Assembly: GCF_900101175.1 (NCBI RefSeq)
Contig: NZ_FNFQ01000015.1
Coordinates: forward strand, 28,918-92,917
Length of the DNA: 64,000 nt
Direction: 5' to 3'
Source: Stenotrophomonas pavanii
GTDB taxonomy: Bacteria; Pseudomonadota; Gammaproteobacteria; Xanthomonadales; Xanthomonadaceae
Part shown: positions 1 to 8,920 of the stretch, piece after piece
Numbering within the stretch: position 1 is the stretch's first letter
Layout: each line of letters opens with the position of its first letter
Position numbers and translations under genes: made by a program
Notes under the pieces: generated by a model
The model's input: the letters and a program-made list of their open reading frames with translations, nothing else
Database searches by the model: none
Told to the model about the DNA's origin: nothing

Positions 1-192
1 CTCGTGGCCCGGCACCATCGGGTAGATCGAGCCACCCCAGTCATCGCGGGCCTGGTGCAGGTCGGAGTGGCAGATGCCGCTGTAGAGGATCTCGATGCGC
101 ACGTCGTCTGGGCCGACCGCGCGACGTTCGAACGCGTAGGGCACCAGCGGGGCGGTATGTGAATGGGCGGCGTAACCACGGGCGAGGGACAT
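1..192 (-). CDS. Zinc-dependent alcohol dehydrogenase, N-terminal part (cut by window edge)
   Basis: Only the first 64 codons lie in the window; the ATG is at 192-190 and the rest runs off the left edge. The visible part contains GICHSDLHQARDDWG followed by YPMVPGHE. This is the catalytic zinc-binding start of the medium-chain (GroES-fold) alcohol dehydrogenases of the YahK/cinnamyl-alcohol dehydrogenase type, in which the Cys and the His-Glu bind zinc. Such enzymes reduce aldehydes with NADPH in the cytosol. The gene is divergent from the LysR regulator that starts 105 bp away, so that regulator is its likely controller (inference). Substrate cannot be deduced. Confidence 0.85.
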   Translation of the reverse strand, partial: MSLARGYAAHSHTAPLVPYAFERRAVGPDDVRIEILYSGICHSDLHQARDDWGGSIYPMVPGHE

Positions 193-201
193 GGGGAATC
201 C

Positions 202-288
202 TTGGCAGGGTTTATCGAAAGGCGCTTTACAATACGCCCCATGCCCAGTGGCAAGAAGCGCGGATATCGGCATGATTCATCAAGTGAA
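202..288. promoter_or_regulatory. Divergent adh/lysR control region with LysR-type motif
   Basis: The 104-bp divergent gap holds a -10-like TACAAT at 228-233 in the rightward direction. It also holds TTCA-N5-TGAA at 276-288, which fits the T-N11-A dyad bound by LysR-type regulators and lies just upstream of the regulator's own ATG at 297. That position would suit autorepression. The dyad is seen; its function is inferred. Confidence 0.4.
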
Positions 289-296
289 ACTGCACA

Positions 297-1181
297 ATGG
301 CCACTGACAACCTGACCCATCTGGCCGCGTTCGCCGCAGTTGCCCGCCATCGCAGCTTCCGCCGCGCCGGTGCCGAACTGGCATTGTCGACCTCGGCGGT
401 GAGCTATGCGATCCGCGCGCTGGAGGAGCGGCTGGGCGTGGGCCTGTTCCATCGCACCACCCGCAGCGTGGCCCTGACCGAAGCCGGGCAGCGCCTGCTG
501 GAGCGCTTGCAGCCGGCGTTGGGGCAAGTGCACGACGCACTGGAAGAAATGAACCACTTCCGCGCCGCCCCGGCCGGCTTGCTGCGCATCAACGCCACCC
601 GCGCGGCGGTGCCGACCCAGTTGGGGCCGCGGCTGGCGCGCTTCCTGCACGCCCATCCCGACGTGCGGGTGGAGCTGACCGAGAACGATGGCCTGGTCGA
701 CATAGTCGCCGAAGGCTACGACGCCGGTGTGCGCCTGCACGAGTTCGTACCCGAGGACATGGTGGCGGTGCCGATGGGCCCACCGCTGCGTGGCTTGATT
801 GTCGGCTCGCCGGACTACCTGCGGCGGCGCCCGGCGCCACAGCATCCGCGCGACCTGGCCGCGCACGAATGTATCCGCTTCCGCTTCGCCAGCGGGCACC
901 TGTACAAGTGGCAGTTCGAGCGCGGTGGGCAGGCGCTGGAGATCGATGTACCGGGGCGGCTGACCCTGTGCGAGCAGGGCACGATCGTGCGCGCCGTTCT
1001 GGATGGCATCGGCCTGGCGTACGTGCTGGAAGACACGGCAAGGCCGTACATCGACTCGGGGCAGATGGTGGCAGTGCTTGAAGACTGGAGCGAACCGTTC
1101 GCCGGATTCGCGCTGTACTACCCGAAGCAGCGGCAGATGCCGGGCGCGCTTCGGGCGTTCGTGGATATGCTGCGGGCGTAG
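297..1181 (+). CDS. LysR-family transcriptional regulator
   Basis: A 294-residue protein of normal LysR length. The N-terminal winged helix-turn-helix (about residues 5-65) contains FRRAGAELALSTSAVSYAIR and then LEERLGVGLFHRTTRSV, the classic LysR signature. The rest is the periplasmic-binding-protein-like effector domain, closest in style to the CrgA/DsdC-like group that often sits beside oxidoreductases. It is divergent from the zinc alcohol dehydrogenase at the left edge and probably controls it. The effector is unknown. Confidence 0.9.
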   Translation: MATDNLTHLAAFAAVARHRSFRRAGAELALSTSAVSYAIRALEERLGVGLFHRTTRSVALTEAGQRLLERLQPALGQVHDALEEMNHFRAAPAGLLRINATRAAVPTQLGPRLARFLHAHPDVRVELTENDGLVDIVAEGYDAGVRLHEFVPEDMVAVPMGPPLRGLIVGSPDYLRRRPAPQHPRDLAAHECIRFRFASGHLYKWQFERGGQALEIDVPGRLTLCEQGTIVRAVLDGIGLAYVLEDTARPYIDSGQMVAVLEDWSEPFAGFALYYPKQRQMPGALRAFVDMLRA

Positions 1182-1232
1182 TGGCGGTAAGGGATGCAGT
1201 GCCGACCCACGGCCGGCACCCACCCCAATCGC

Positions 1233-1649
1233 TCATGTCACCAGCGCGTCGTAGCCTTCGCCACTGAACTGGATCAGGCAGAAGCCGTGCCCGAACGGAT
1301 CGGCCAGCACGGCGATGTGCCCCCAGCGGCGTTCGCGCACCGGCTGTTCAACGGTTGCCCCGGCTGCAACCGCACGTGCCAGCGCGGCTTCGATGTCATC
1401 CACCACCCAGTCGAGGTGCAGCGGCGTCCAATGGCGCTCGTAGTCGCGCACGTCGCCGTCTTCGGTGGCGGCGCTGCCGGCGTCGTTGTGCAGCAGGTAG
1501 AGCGGCGTGGGTCCACCGAGCAGTTCCACCGCGCCCGGGCCGAGACGGCGGCCGGTGCGCAGGCCGAAGGCTTCCGTGTAGAAGGCTTCGGCGGCGGCGA
1601 GATCGGGGACGTCGAGGTTGACGATGAATGATGCGGTGGGCGTATCCAT
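1233..1649 (-). CDS. VOC-family (glyoxalase/bleomycin-resistance fold) protein
   Basis: A 138-residue protein from the ATG at 1649; a longer in-frame start at 1691 would add 14 unlikely residues. It opens with SFIVNLDVPDLAAAEAFYTEAFGL and later has LDWVVDDIEAALARAVAAGA and DPFGHGFCLIQF. These are the paired beta-alpha-beta-beta-beta elements of a single-chain vicinal-oxygen-chelate protein. Members include glyoxalases, extradiol dioxygenases and antibiotic-binding proteins, so the reaction cannot be assigned. It is tail-to-tail with the LysR gene on its left. Confidence 0.8.
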   Translation of the reverse strand: MDTPTASFIVNLDVPDLAAAEAFYTEAFGLRTGRRLGPGAVELLGGPTPLYLLHNDAGSAATEDGDVRDYERHWTPLHLDWVVDDIEAALARAVAAGATVEQPVRERRWGHIAVLADPFGHGFCLIQFSGEGYDALVT

Positions 1650-1708
1650 GGGCAGATCCGGTGGATGCGGGCGGGCAGTGTACGCCCGCATCCATGCGGG
1701 GCGTGGAT

Positions 1709-2812
<1,104 letters not shown>

Positions 2813-2912
2813 GTCGGTCATCTCGGTGCGGGGGGAGGAGCGCCAGCGGCGCGATGCCCACAGGATGGAGTTGACATGCGGGCGCATAAAGCGCTTCGAT
2901 CTCCCTGAGTGT

Positions 2913-2937
2913 GGGACTATTTGTCCCCAATGTGGGG
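2913..2937. promoter_or_regulatory. Overlapping perfect inverted repeats, candidate LysR operator
   Basis: GGGAC-TATTT-GTCCC (2913-2927) is a perfect dyad. Its right arm is shared with a second one, CCCCA-ATG-TGGGG (2925-2937). Both lie directly before the regulator's ribosome-binding site and between the divergent OYE and lysR genes. The symmetry is seen; binding by the adjacent LysR protein is inference. Confidence 0.45.
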
Positions 2938-2943
2938 GAAAGA

Positions 2944-3849
2944 ATGCTGCCGCTGGAATCATTGAATGGCCTGGTGACCTTCGTTACCGCGGCCCGCTCG
3001 GGCAGCTTCACCGAAGCGGCCGATGCACTGGGCGTCTCACGCTCGGCGGTGGGCAAGGCCATCGCCCGGCTGGAAACGCGGCTGGGCGTGCGCCTGTTCC
3101 ACCGCACCACGCGCCGCATCGCGCTGACCACCGACGGCGAGGCGTACTACGCGTCGTGTGCGGCGGCGCTGGAAGAAATCTCCGCCGCCGAGGCCTGCCT
3201 GGGTTCGGCCGGCCTGCCCAGCGGGCGGCTGCGCATCGACATGCCGTCCTCGTTCGGGCGGCTGGTGGTGTTGCCGGTGCTGCTGCGGTTGTGCCGGCAG
3301 TACCCGGACCTGCAGCTGACGATGACCTTCACCGATCACTTCGTTGATCCGGTCGAAGAGGGCATCGACCTGCTGATCCGTTTCGGTGGGCTGCACCACG
3401 CAGAGCACCTGGTCGCGCGCCGGCTGGGTCGCCAGCGCCTGGTCACCTGTGCATCGCCGGAGTACCTGCAGGCGCATGGTGTGCCTGCGACCGTGGAGGA
3501 ACTGGCACAGCACCGCAGCATCGTCGGCTTCCGCCACGGGCAACCGGTGGCGTGGCGGATTGGCAGTGATGATGCCGAAGGAACGTTCATCCCGAATGCG
3601 GCCTACCAGCTCAACGACGGCGATGCAGTGATCGACGGCGCCATTGCTGGGCTGGGTATCTGCCAGATGCCGGAGTCACTGGTGCGCCGGCACCTGGAAT
3701 CCGGCGCGCTGCAATCGGTGCTGGATGCGCACATGCAGCGGCATATCGACATCCATGCGCTGTGGCCGCCAACCCGCCACCTGCGGCCGAAGGTGCGTTA
3801 TGTGGTGGATGAGCTGGCGCGGCTGGCGGCTCAGGGATTGTTTGACTGA
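2944..3849 (+). CDS. LysR-family transcriptional regulator, divergent from OYE gene
   Basis: A 301-residue protein. The start at 2944 is chosen because GGGGGAAAG lies just before it; an upstream ATG at 2911 would place the operator-like palindromes inside the coding sequence. The helix-turn-helix includes SFTEAADALGVSRSAVGKAI and LETRLGVRLFHRTTRR. The C-terminal effector domain carries DHFVDPVEEGIDLLIRFG, typical of the group that includes YhjC/PgrR-like regulators. It probably controls the reductase on the other strand. Its last 19 bp overlap the convergent gene for the secreted protein ending at 3831. Confidence 0.9.
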   Translation: MLPLESLNGLVTFVTAARSGSFTEAADALGVSRSAVGKAIARLETRLGVRLFHRTTRRIALTTDGEAYYASCAAALEEISAAEACLGSAGLPSGRLRIDMPSSFGRLVVLPVLLRLCRQYPDLQLTMTFTDHFVDPVEEGIDLLIRFGGLHHAEHLVARRLGRQRLVTCASPEYLQAHGVPATVEELAQHRSIVGFRHGQPVAWRIGSDDAEGTFIPNAAYQLNDGDAVIDGAIAGLGICQMPESLVRRHLESGALQSVLDAHMQRHIDIHALWPPTRHLRPKVRYVVDELARLAAQGLFD

Positions 3850-4871
3850 GCCGGGGCTGCCACGTCGGGTGCGCCATCGAGCGTGTTGCGGGGCGGGAAC
3901 GCCATCATCCCTGCCAACTGGCAGTACGCGGCAGCATCCAGGAAGGTGGTGGGCACATGGTCCTCAAGCTGGCGGACTTTGCGCAGTCCTTCGATCGGTT
4001 CGAGGATGGCCGGAAAATTCTTGTCCTGCTCGTCCAGGACGCGGTCAAGCCGGTCTTTCAGCGGGCTCTTGTAGAAGAAGTCCGGCAGCACGATGCACAT
4101 CTGGGTGCCGGGCCGCGAGGCGATCTCGCGCATCGCCGTTTCGAATGCGTCGGCATGTTCGGCATCGTCGATGCGCAGCTGCAGGTCCTCCGCCTCGCCG
4201 ACCGGGCGGTAGTACACGCTGCCCGGGCGGAACAGGAAGGTATACAGATGCGTTCCTTCCACCTTGTACGTCTTTGGTGAGCGTTGCCGCTGCAACTCGG
4301 TGGGGAGTGGCACTGAGCGCCCGTCGGCCAGCAGCAGCCTGGCGTTCATGCCGCAACTGCTGCCGTCGGTACCGAACGATACTTCGTAGTCCAGGCCGGG
4401 TTCCGGCGTCAGCAGGAGCGAGGGCGGCAGCGTGAAGCGCAGGTCGCGAACCCTTTCGCCCGCGGGAACGCAGCGGCGATTGCCCTCGAAGTTGGCCATC
4501 ACATTGACCAGCTGGCCCGGCACCAGTGCGAATTCGCGATAGAAGGGCTTGCGGATACCGCCCAGCGTACCGGTGGCGAATGACTCGGGCATGCCGATCG
4601 AGGTGCTTTCATTGCCGGTGGCCAACGAGGCGAGCGTGCTGAACACACCCTTGGACGCCTTGCTCTCCACCCTGACCACCTCGGCTTCGGCGCCGCTGCG
4701 CGTGTGGTTCTTGCGCATCGCCAGATACTGGCCATTGGCACTGAACAGGCGGATGCGCGCCGGTTGCTGCAGATCCACCTGGGCCGTCGCGTCAGTGGGG
4801 GCCTGCTCGGCCAGTGCGGGGAATGCCAAGGCCATGGCCAGGCAGGCGGGCAGCAGGAGGCGCACCATCAT
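3831..4871 (-). CDS. Secreted protein of unknown function
   Basis: 346 residues with a clear signal peptide (hydrophobic stretch at residues 4-18, AxA-type end ALA before EQAPT). The mature part has four cysteines, in RRCVPAG, SSCGMN, MCIVLP and YCQLAG, which could form two disulfides in the periplasm. I recognise no family. Sequence patterns such as PARIRLFSANGQYLAM, YTFLFRPGSVYYRP and LDEQDKNFPAILEP suggest a mostly beta N-terminal half and a helical C-terminal tail. A second ATG lies at 4868. It is convergent with and overlaps the LysR gene by 19 bp, and no operon partner is evident. Confidence 0.75.
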   Translation of the reverse strand: MMVRLLLPACLAMALAFPALAEQAPTDATAQVDLQQPARIRLFSANGQYLAMRKNHTRSGAEAEVVRVESKASKGVFSTLASLATGNESTSIGMPESFATGTLGGIRKPFYREFALVPGQLVNVMANFEGNRRCVPAGERVRDLRFTLPPSLLLTPEPGLDYEVSFGTDGSSCGMNARLLLADGRSVPLPTELQRQRSPKTYKVEGTHLYTFLFRPGSVYYRPVGEAEDLQLRIDDAEHADAFETAMREIASRPGTQMCIVLPDFFYKSPLKDRLDRVLDEQDKNFPAILEPIEGLRKVRQLEDHVPTTFLDAAAYCQLAGMMAFPPRNTLDGAPDVAAPAQSNNP

Positions 4872-4988
4872 CAGAACTCCGTGTCATTGCCGGCGACTCA
4901 TTCGCCATCAGGCACCGGGTAGCGGCTGCGTGGCGGCGTTCTTTAGCCCGGCTCTGCCGGCGGATCACGATGACGGCAGGGCGCGTCG

Positions 4989-5030
4989 GTGACACTGGCA
5001 GGGTGGCCGTGTATACTATCCCCCAGTATA
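4989..5030 (+). promoter_or_regulatory. frm operon promoter overlapped by FrmR-type operator
   Basis: -35-like GTGACA (4989-4994), a 17-bp spacer and -10 TATACT (5012-5017) form a well-spaced sigma-70 promoter. The -10 is one arm of an inverted repeat TATACT-N7-AGTATA (5012-5017 and 5025-5030) whose spacer contains a run of five C. AT-rich arms around a C-run resemble operators of the CsoR/FrmR family. FrmR bound here would block polymerase until formaldehyde modifies it. The pattern is seen; the binding is inferred from the family. Confidence 0.7.
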
Positions 5031-5048
5031 GTTCCGAAGTGGCCCGCC

Positions 5049-5324
5049 ATGCCGCACTCCCCCGAAGAGAAGAAGAAGGTCCTGGCCCGCGTGCGCCGCA
5101 TCCGCGGCCAGTGCGATGCGCTGGATCGCGCGCTCGAAGCTGGCGCCGACTGCGGGCCGGTGCTGCAGCAGATCGCCGCCATCCGTGGCGCGGTCAACGG
5201 CCTGATGTCCGAGGTGATGGAAGCCCATCTGCGCGAGGAGTTCGGCCAGCCCGCCGCCTCCGACGCACAACGCGCCGAACGCGTGCGCGACATGAGCGCG
5301 TTGATCCGCTCGTACCTGAAATAA
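5049..5324 (+). CDS. frmR: Formaldehyde-sensing repressor FrmR
   Basis: 91 residues, the same length as Escherichia coli FrmR. It begins MPHSPEEKKKVLARVRRIRG and contains LQQIAAIRGAVNGLMSEV; this is the all-helical DUF156/CsoR fold. Pro2 and Cys35, the pair that formaldehyde cross-links in FrmR, are both present; an extra Cys is at position 22. The start at 5049 is chosen because it gives the conserved Met-Pro N-terminus; an upstream ATG at 4989 would lie in the promoter. First gene of the frm operon, 58 bp before frmA. Confidence 0.93.
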   Translation: MPHSPEEKKKVLARVRRIRGQCDALDRALEAGADCGPVLQQIAAIRGAVNGLMSEVMEAHLREEFGQPAASDAQRAERVRDMSALIRSYLK

Positions 5325-5382
5325 ACGACGGCGCAACAGTGCGCCGCCCATCCTGTTACTGCCTGCCCTTGGAGAAGCCACC

Positions 5383-6492
5383 ATGAAGTCCCGTGCCGCC
5401 GTCGCCTTTGGTCCCGGCCAGCCGCTGCAGATCGTCGAGATCGACGTCGCCCCGCCGAAGAAGGGCGAAGTGCTGGTGAAGATCACCCATACCGGTGTCT
5501 GCCACACCGATGCGTTCACGCTGTCCGGCGATGACCCGGAAGGCCTGTTCCCGGTGGTGCTGGGCCATGAAGGCGCCGGCATCGTGGTTGAAGTGGGCGA
5601 GGGCGTGACCAGCGTCAAGCCGGGCGACCACGTGATTCCGCTGTACACCGCCGAGTGCGGCGAGTGCCTGTTCTGCAAGAGCGGCAAGACCAACCTGTGC
5701 GTGTCGGTGCGCGCCACCCAGGGCAAGGGCGTGATGCCCGATGGCACCAGCCGCTTCAGCTACAACGGCGAGCCGCTGTACCACTACATGGGTTGCTCGA
5801 CCTTCAGCGAGTACACCGTGGTGGCCGAAGTCTCGCTGGCCAAGATCAACCCGGACGCCAACCCGGAGCACGTCTGCCTGCTCGGCTGCGGCGTCACCAC
5901 CGGCATCGGCGCGGTGCATAACACCGCCAAGGTGCAGGAGGGCGACAGCGTAGCGGTGTTCGGCCTGGGGGGCATCGGCCTGGCGGTGATCCAGGGTGCG
6001 CGCCAGGCCAAGGCCGGCCGCATCATCGCGGTGGACACCAATCCGTCCAAGTTCGAACTGGCGCGCGAATTCGGCGCCACCGACTGCATCAACCCGAAGG
6101 ACTTCGACACGCCGATCCAGCAGGTCATCGTTGAAATGACCACCTGGGGCGTAGACCACAGCTTCGAGTGCATCGGCAACGTCAACGTGATGCGCGCGGC
6201 GCTGGAATGCGCGCACCGTGGCTGGGGCCAGAGCGTGGTGATCGGCGTGGCCGGTGCCGGGCAGGAGATCTCCACCCGCCCGTTCCAGCTGGTGACCGGC
6301 CGCAAGTGGATGGGCACTGCCTTCGGCGGCGTGAAGGGCCGCAGCCAGCTGCCGGGCATGGTCGAAGACGCGATGAAGGGTGATATCGAACTGGCGCCGT
6401 TCGTCTCCCACACCATGGACCTGGACAAGATCAACGATGCCTTCGACCTGATGCATGAAGGCAAGTCGATCCGTTCGGTGGTCCATTACTGA
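5383..6492 (+). CDS. frmA: S-(hydroxymethyl)glutathione dehydrogenase / class III alcohol dehydrogenase
   Basis: 369 residues. It oxidises S-hydroxymethylglutathione, formed spontaneously from formaldehyde and glutathione, to S-formylglutathione with NAD+ in the cytosol. The catalytic-zinc region HTGVCHTDAF and GHEGAG, the four-Cys structural zinc lobe CGECLFCKSGKTNLC, and the NAD-binding GLGGIGLAVIQGA are all intact. GGAG is placed before the ATG. It lies between frmR and the YqcC-like gene. A side activity as S-nitrosoglutathione reductase is known for the family. Confidence 0.96.
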   Translation: MKSRAAVAFGPGQPLQIVEIDVAPPKKGEVLVKITHTGVCHTDAFTLSGDDPEGLFPVVLGHEGAGIVVEVGEGVTSVKPGDHVIPLYTAECGECLFCKSGKTNLCVSVRATQGKGVMPDGTSRFSYNGEPLYHYMGCSTFSEYTVVAEVSLAKINPDANPEHVCLLGCGVTTGIGAVHNTAKVQEGDSVAVFGLGGIGLAVIQGARQAKAGRIIAVDTNPSKFELAREFGATDCINPKDFDTPIQQVIVEMTTWGVDHSFECIGNVNVMRAALECAHRGWGQSVVIGVAGAGQEISTRPFQLVTGRKWMGTAFGGVKGRSQLPGMVEDAMKGDIELAPFVSHTMDLDKINDAFDLMHEGKSIRSVVHY

Positions 6493-6500
6493 GCCGCGTC

Positions 6501-6881
6501 ATGGGCTGGCTGGATGCCCTGCGCCGGCCGCGTGCGGAAGACCCGCGCGCGGCCCTGGTCGACCCGATCGAGCAGGCGCTGCGCGCGCTGGGCTGGGTCG
6601 ACGGCGACGTGGGGCCACCGCGTGCGGTGGATTCACCTTTCGGTATCGACGAGATGCCGTTCGAGCACTGGCTGGCACAGGTGTTCCTGCCGCGCCTGCA
6701 CGAAGCCCGCGCCGACGGCCAGTGGCCACCGCGCAGCGACGTGGCGGTGGCGGCGTACCGCAACCTCGACGGCCAGCCCGGTGTCGAGCCGCTTCTGCAC
6801 CTGCTTTCGCAGCTGGATGAACTGATCAATAGACGTGCCGGCCGAGGCCGGTGCGCAGGAGAGCCTGATGGAACGCATTGA
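6501..6881 (+). CDS. YqcC-family (DUF446) protein within the frm operon
   Basis: 126 residues, somewhat longer than the ~105-110 usual for YqcC because the C-terminal tail (from about residue 110) reads into frmB. The core MPFEHWLAQVFLPRLHEA and the later LLHLLSQLDELI are the YqcC pattern, a small helical protein of unknown function. It starts 8 bp after frmA and its last 14 bp overlap frmB, so the three are almost certainly co-transcribed and translationally linked. A role in formaldehyde metabolism is not established; position is the only hint. Confidence 0.8.
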   Translation: MGWLDALRRPRAEDPRAALVDPIEQALRALGWVDGDVGPPRAVDSPFGIDEMPFEHWLAQVFLPRLHEARADGQWPPRSDVAVAAYRNLDGQPGVEPLLHLLSQLDELINRRAGRGRCAGEPDGTH

Positions 6882-7698
6882 ACACCGCGCCTGTTTCGGT
6901 GGCTGGCAGGACGTCTACCGCCATCATTCGACCACGCTGGGCTGCGACATGCAGTTCGCCGTGTACCTGCCGCCGCAGGCGGAAACGCAGACGCTGCCGG
7001 TGCTGTACTGGCTGAGTGGGCTGACCTGCACCGAGCAGAATTTCATCACCAAGGCGGGCGCGCAGCGTTATGCGGCCGAACACGGCGTGATCATCGTCGC
7101 GCCGGATACCAGCCCGCGCGGTGATGACGTGGCCGATGCCGAAGGCTACGACCTCGGCAAGGGCGCGGGGTTCTACCTCAACGCCGCCCGCGCGCCCTGG
7201 GCGAAGCACTACCACATGCATGACTACGTAGTGCACGAGCTGCCGGCGCTGATCGAAGCGGAGTTCCCGGCGACCCGCGCACGCGCCATCAGCGGTCACT
7301 CGATGGGCGGCCACGGTGCGTTGGTGATCGCGCTGCGCAACCCGGGGCGCTACCGCAGCGTGTCGGCGTTCTCGCCGATCGTCGCGCCCAGCCATGTCCC
7401 GTGGGGGCAGAAGGCGTTCACTGCCTATCTGGGTGACAACCCGGCCGACTGGGCGCAATGGGACGCCTGCGCACTGATTGCCGCGGCCAGCGAGCGGCTG
7501 CCGTTGTTGGTCGACCAGGGTGAGGCGGACGAATTCCTGCAGACCCAGCTGCAGCCGCAGCGCCTGCAGGAGGCCTGCGCGTCGGCCGGCCATCCGCTGA
7601 CCCTGCGCCTGCAGCCGGGCTACGACCACAGCTACTACTTCATCGCCAGCTTCATCGGCGAGCACATCGCCCACCACGCCCGCGCCCTGCACGGCTGA
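6868..7698 (+). CDS. frmB: S-formylglutathione hydrolase
   Basis: 276 residues from the ATG at 6868, which has AGGAGA just upstream. It hydrolyses S-formylglutathione to formate and glutathione, completing the detoxification begun by FrmA. It is an esterase-D type alpha/beta hydrolase: LSGLTCTEQNFITKAGAQR near the N-terminus, the nucleophile elbow SGHSMGGHGAL, and the acid and histidine in DQGEADEFL and PGYDHSYYFIASFI. A longer start at 6835 is rejected in favour of the ribosome-binding site. A tandem repeat array starts 10 bp after the stop. The synonym fghA is also used. Confidence 0.95.
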   Translation: MERIEHRACFGGWQDVYRHHSTTLGCDMQFAVYLPPQAETQTLPVLYWLSGLTCTEQNFITKAGAQRYAAEHGVIIVAPDTSPRGDDVADAEGYDLGKGAGFYLNAARAPWAKHYHMHDYVVHELPALIEAEFPATRARAISGHSMGGHGALVIALRNPGRYRSVSAFSPIVAPSHVPWGQKAFTAYLGDNPADWAQWDACALIAAASERLPLLVDQGEADEFLQTQLQPQRLQEACASAGHPLTLRLQPGYDHSYYFIASFIGEHIAHHARALHG

Positions 7699-7707
7699 CG
7701 CCTTGCC

Positions 7708-8880
7708 GGTAGTGCCGGCCGCTGGCCGGCAACCTGCCGGCCCGTGATTCCCTCGGATGCCCGCCAGCGGCCGGCACTACCGTGGCGGTGCCCGCGGCGT
7801 GTTGTTTTGCCGCAGTGGATCACGCCGCTGTGGCGTGCCGGCCCATCACGCCTACGCGCTCGACGCCTGGGGGCCTTTCCGGTAGTGCCGGCCGCTGGCC
7901 GGCAACCCCCCGCCGCCCCGTGATTTCCTCGGATGCCGGCCAGCGGCCGGCACTACCCTTGCGGTGCACGCGGCGTGTTGTTTTGCCGCAGTGGATCACA
8001 GTGGTGGCATGCCAGCCCCACCACTCCCACGCGCTCCGCGCCCGGGGGGCCTTCCGGTAGTGCCGGCCGCTGGCCGGCAAACTGCCGCCGCGTGATTCCC
8101 TCGGATGCCGGCCAGCGGCCGGCACTACCGTGGCGGTCCACGCGGAGCGTCGTTTCGCCGCAGTGGATCACGCGGTGGTGGCGTGCCAGCCCCACCACGC
8201 CCACACGCTGCACGCCTGAGGGTTTTCCGGTAGTGCCGGCCGCTGGCCGGCAACCTGCCGCCCCGTGATTCCCTCGGATGCCGGCCAGCGGCCGGCACGA
8301 CCTTGGCGGTGCACGCGGAGTATCGTTTTACCGCAGTGGATCACGCCGCTGTGGCGTACCGGTCCATCACCCCCACGCGCTCCACGCCTGAGGCCTTTCC
8401 GGTAGTGCCGGCCGCTGGCCGGCAACCTGCCGCCGCGTGATTCCCTCGGATGCCGGCCAGCGGCCGGCACGACCGTGGCGGTGCACGCGGCGTGTTGTTT
8501 TGCCGCAGTGGATCACGCCGCTGTGGCGTACCGGCCCATCACCCCCACGCGCTGCACGCCTGGGGGCCTTCCGGTAGTGCCGGCCGCTGGCCGGCAACCT
8601 GCCGCCGCGTGATTCCCTCGAATGCCGGCCAGCGGCCGGCACTACCCTGGCGGTGCCCGCGGCGTGTTGTTTTGCCTCAGTGGATCACGCCGCCGTGGCG
8701 TGCCGACCCATCACACCCACACGCTGTACGCCTGAGGGCTTTCGGTAGTGCCGGCCGCTGGCCGGCAACCTGCCGCCGCGTGATTCCCCCGGATGCCGGC
8801 CAGCGGCCGGCACTACCGTGGCGGTGCGCGCAGCGTGTTGTTTTGCCGCAGTGGATCACGCCGCTGTGGCGTGCCGGCGC
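7708..8880. repeat. Seven-copy tandem array (~172-bp unit) of inverted SMAG palindrome pairs
   Basis: GGTAGTGCCGGCCGCTGGCC recurs at 7708, 7881, 8056, 8229, 8401, 8573 and 8743, a period of 170-175 bp. In every unit it is followed about 40 bp later by its inverted partner (GCCGGCCAGCGGCCGGCA then CTACC or CGACC), and then by a ~100-bp spacer containing TTTTGCCGCAGTGGATCAC in most copies. The palindromes belong to the SMAG family (GTAG-headed REP-like stem-loops). The array fills the whole interval between frmB and the GGDEF gene. No protein-coding signal is credible inside it, although GC-rich open frames run through it. Confidence 0.93.
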
Positions 8881-8920
8881 GCTATCGTGCGCCCATACGG
8901 CCTTGCGGATGGGGGAAGGC

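Noticed and set aside
7708..8880. CRISPR array
   Set aside because: Units are ~172 bp, palindromic and include near-identical spacers; there are no 28-37-bp repeats with unique spacers and no cas genes.
8450..8920. N-terminal extension of the GGDEF protein into the repeat array
   Set aside because: The extra residues translate repetitive palindromic DNA; the membrane domain begins cleanly at the ATG at 8921.
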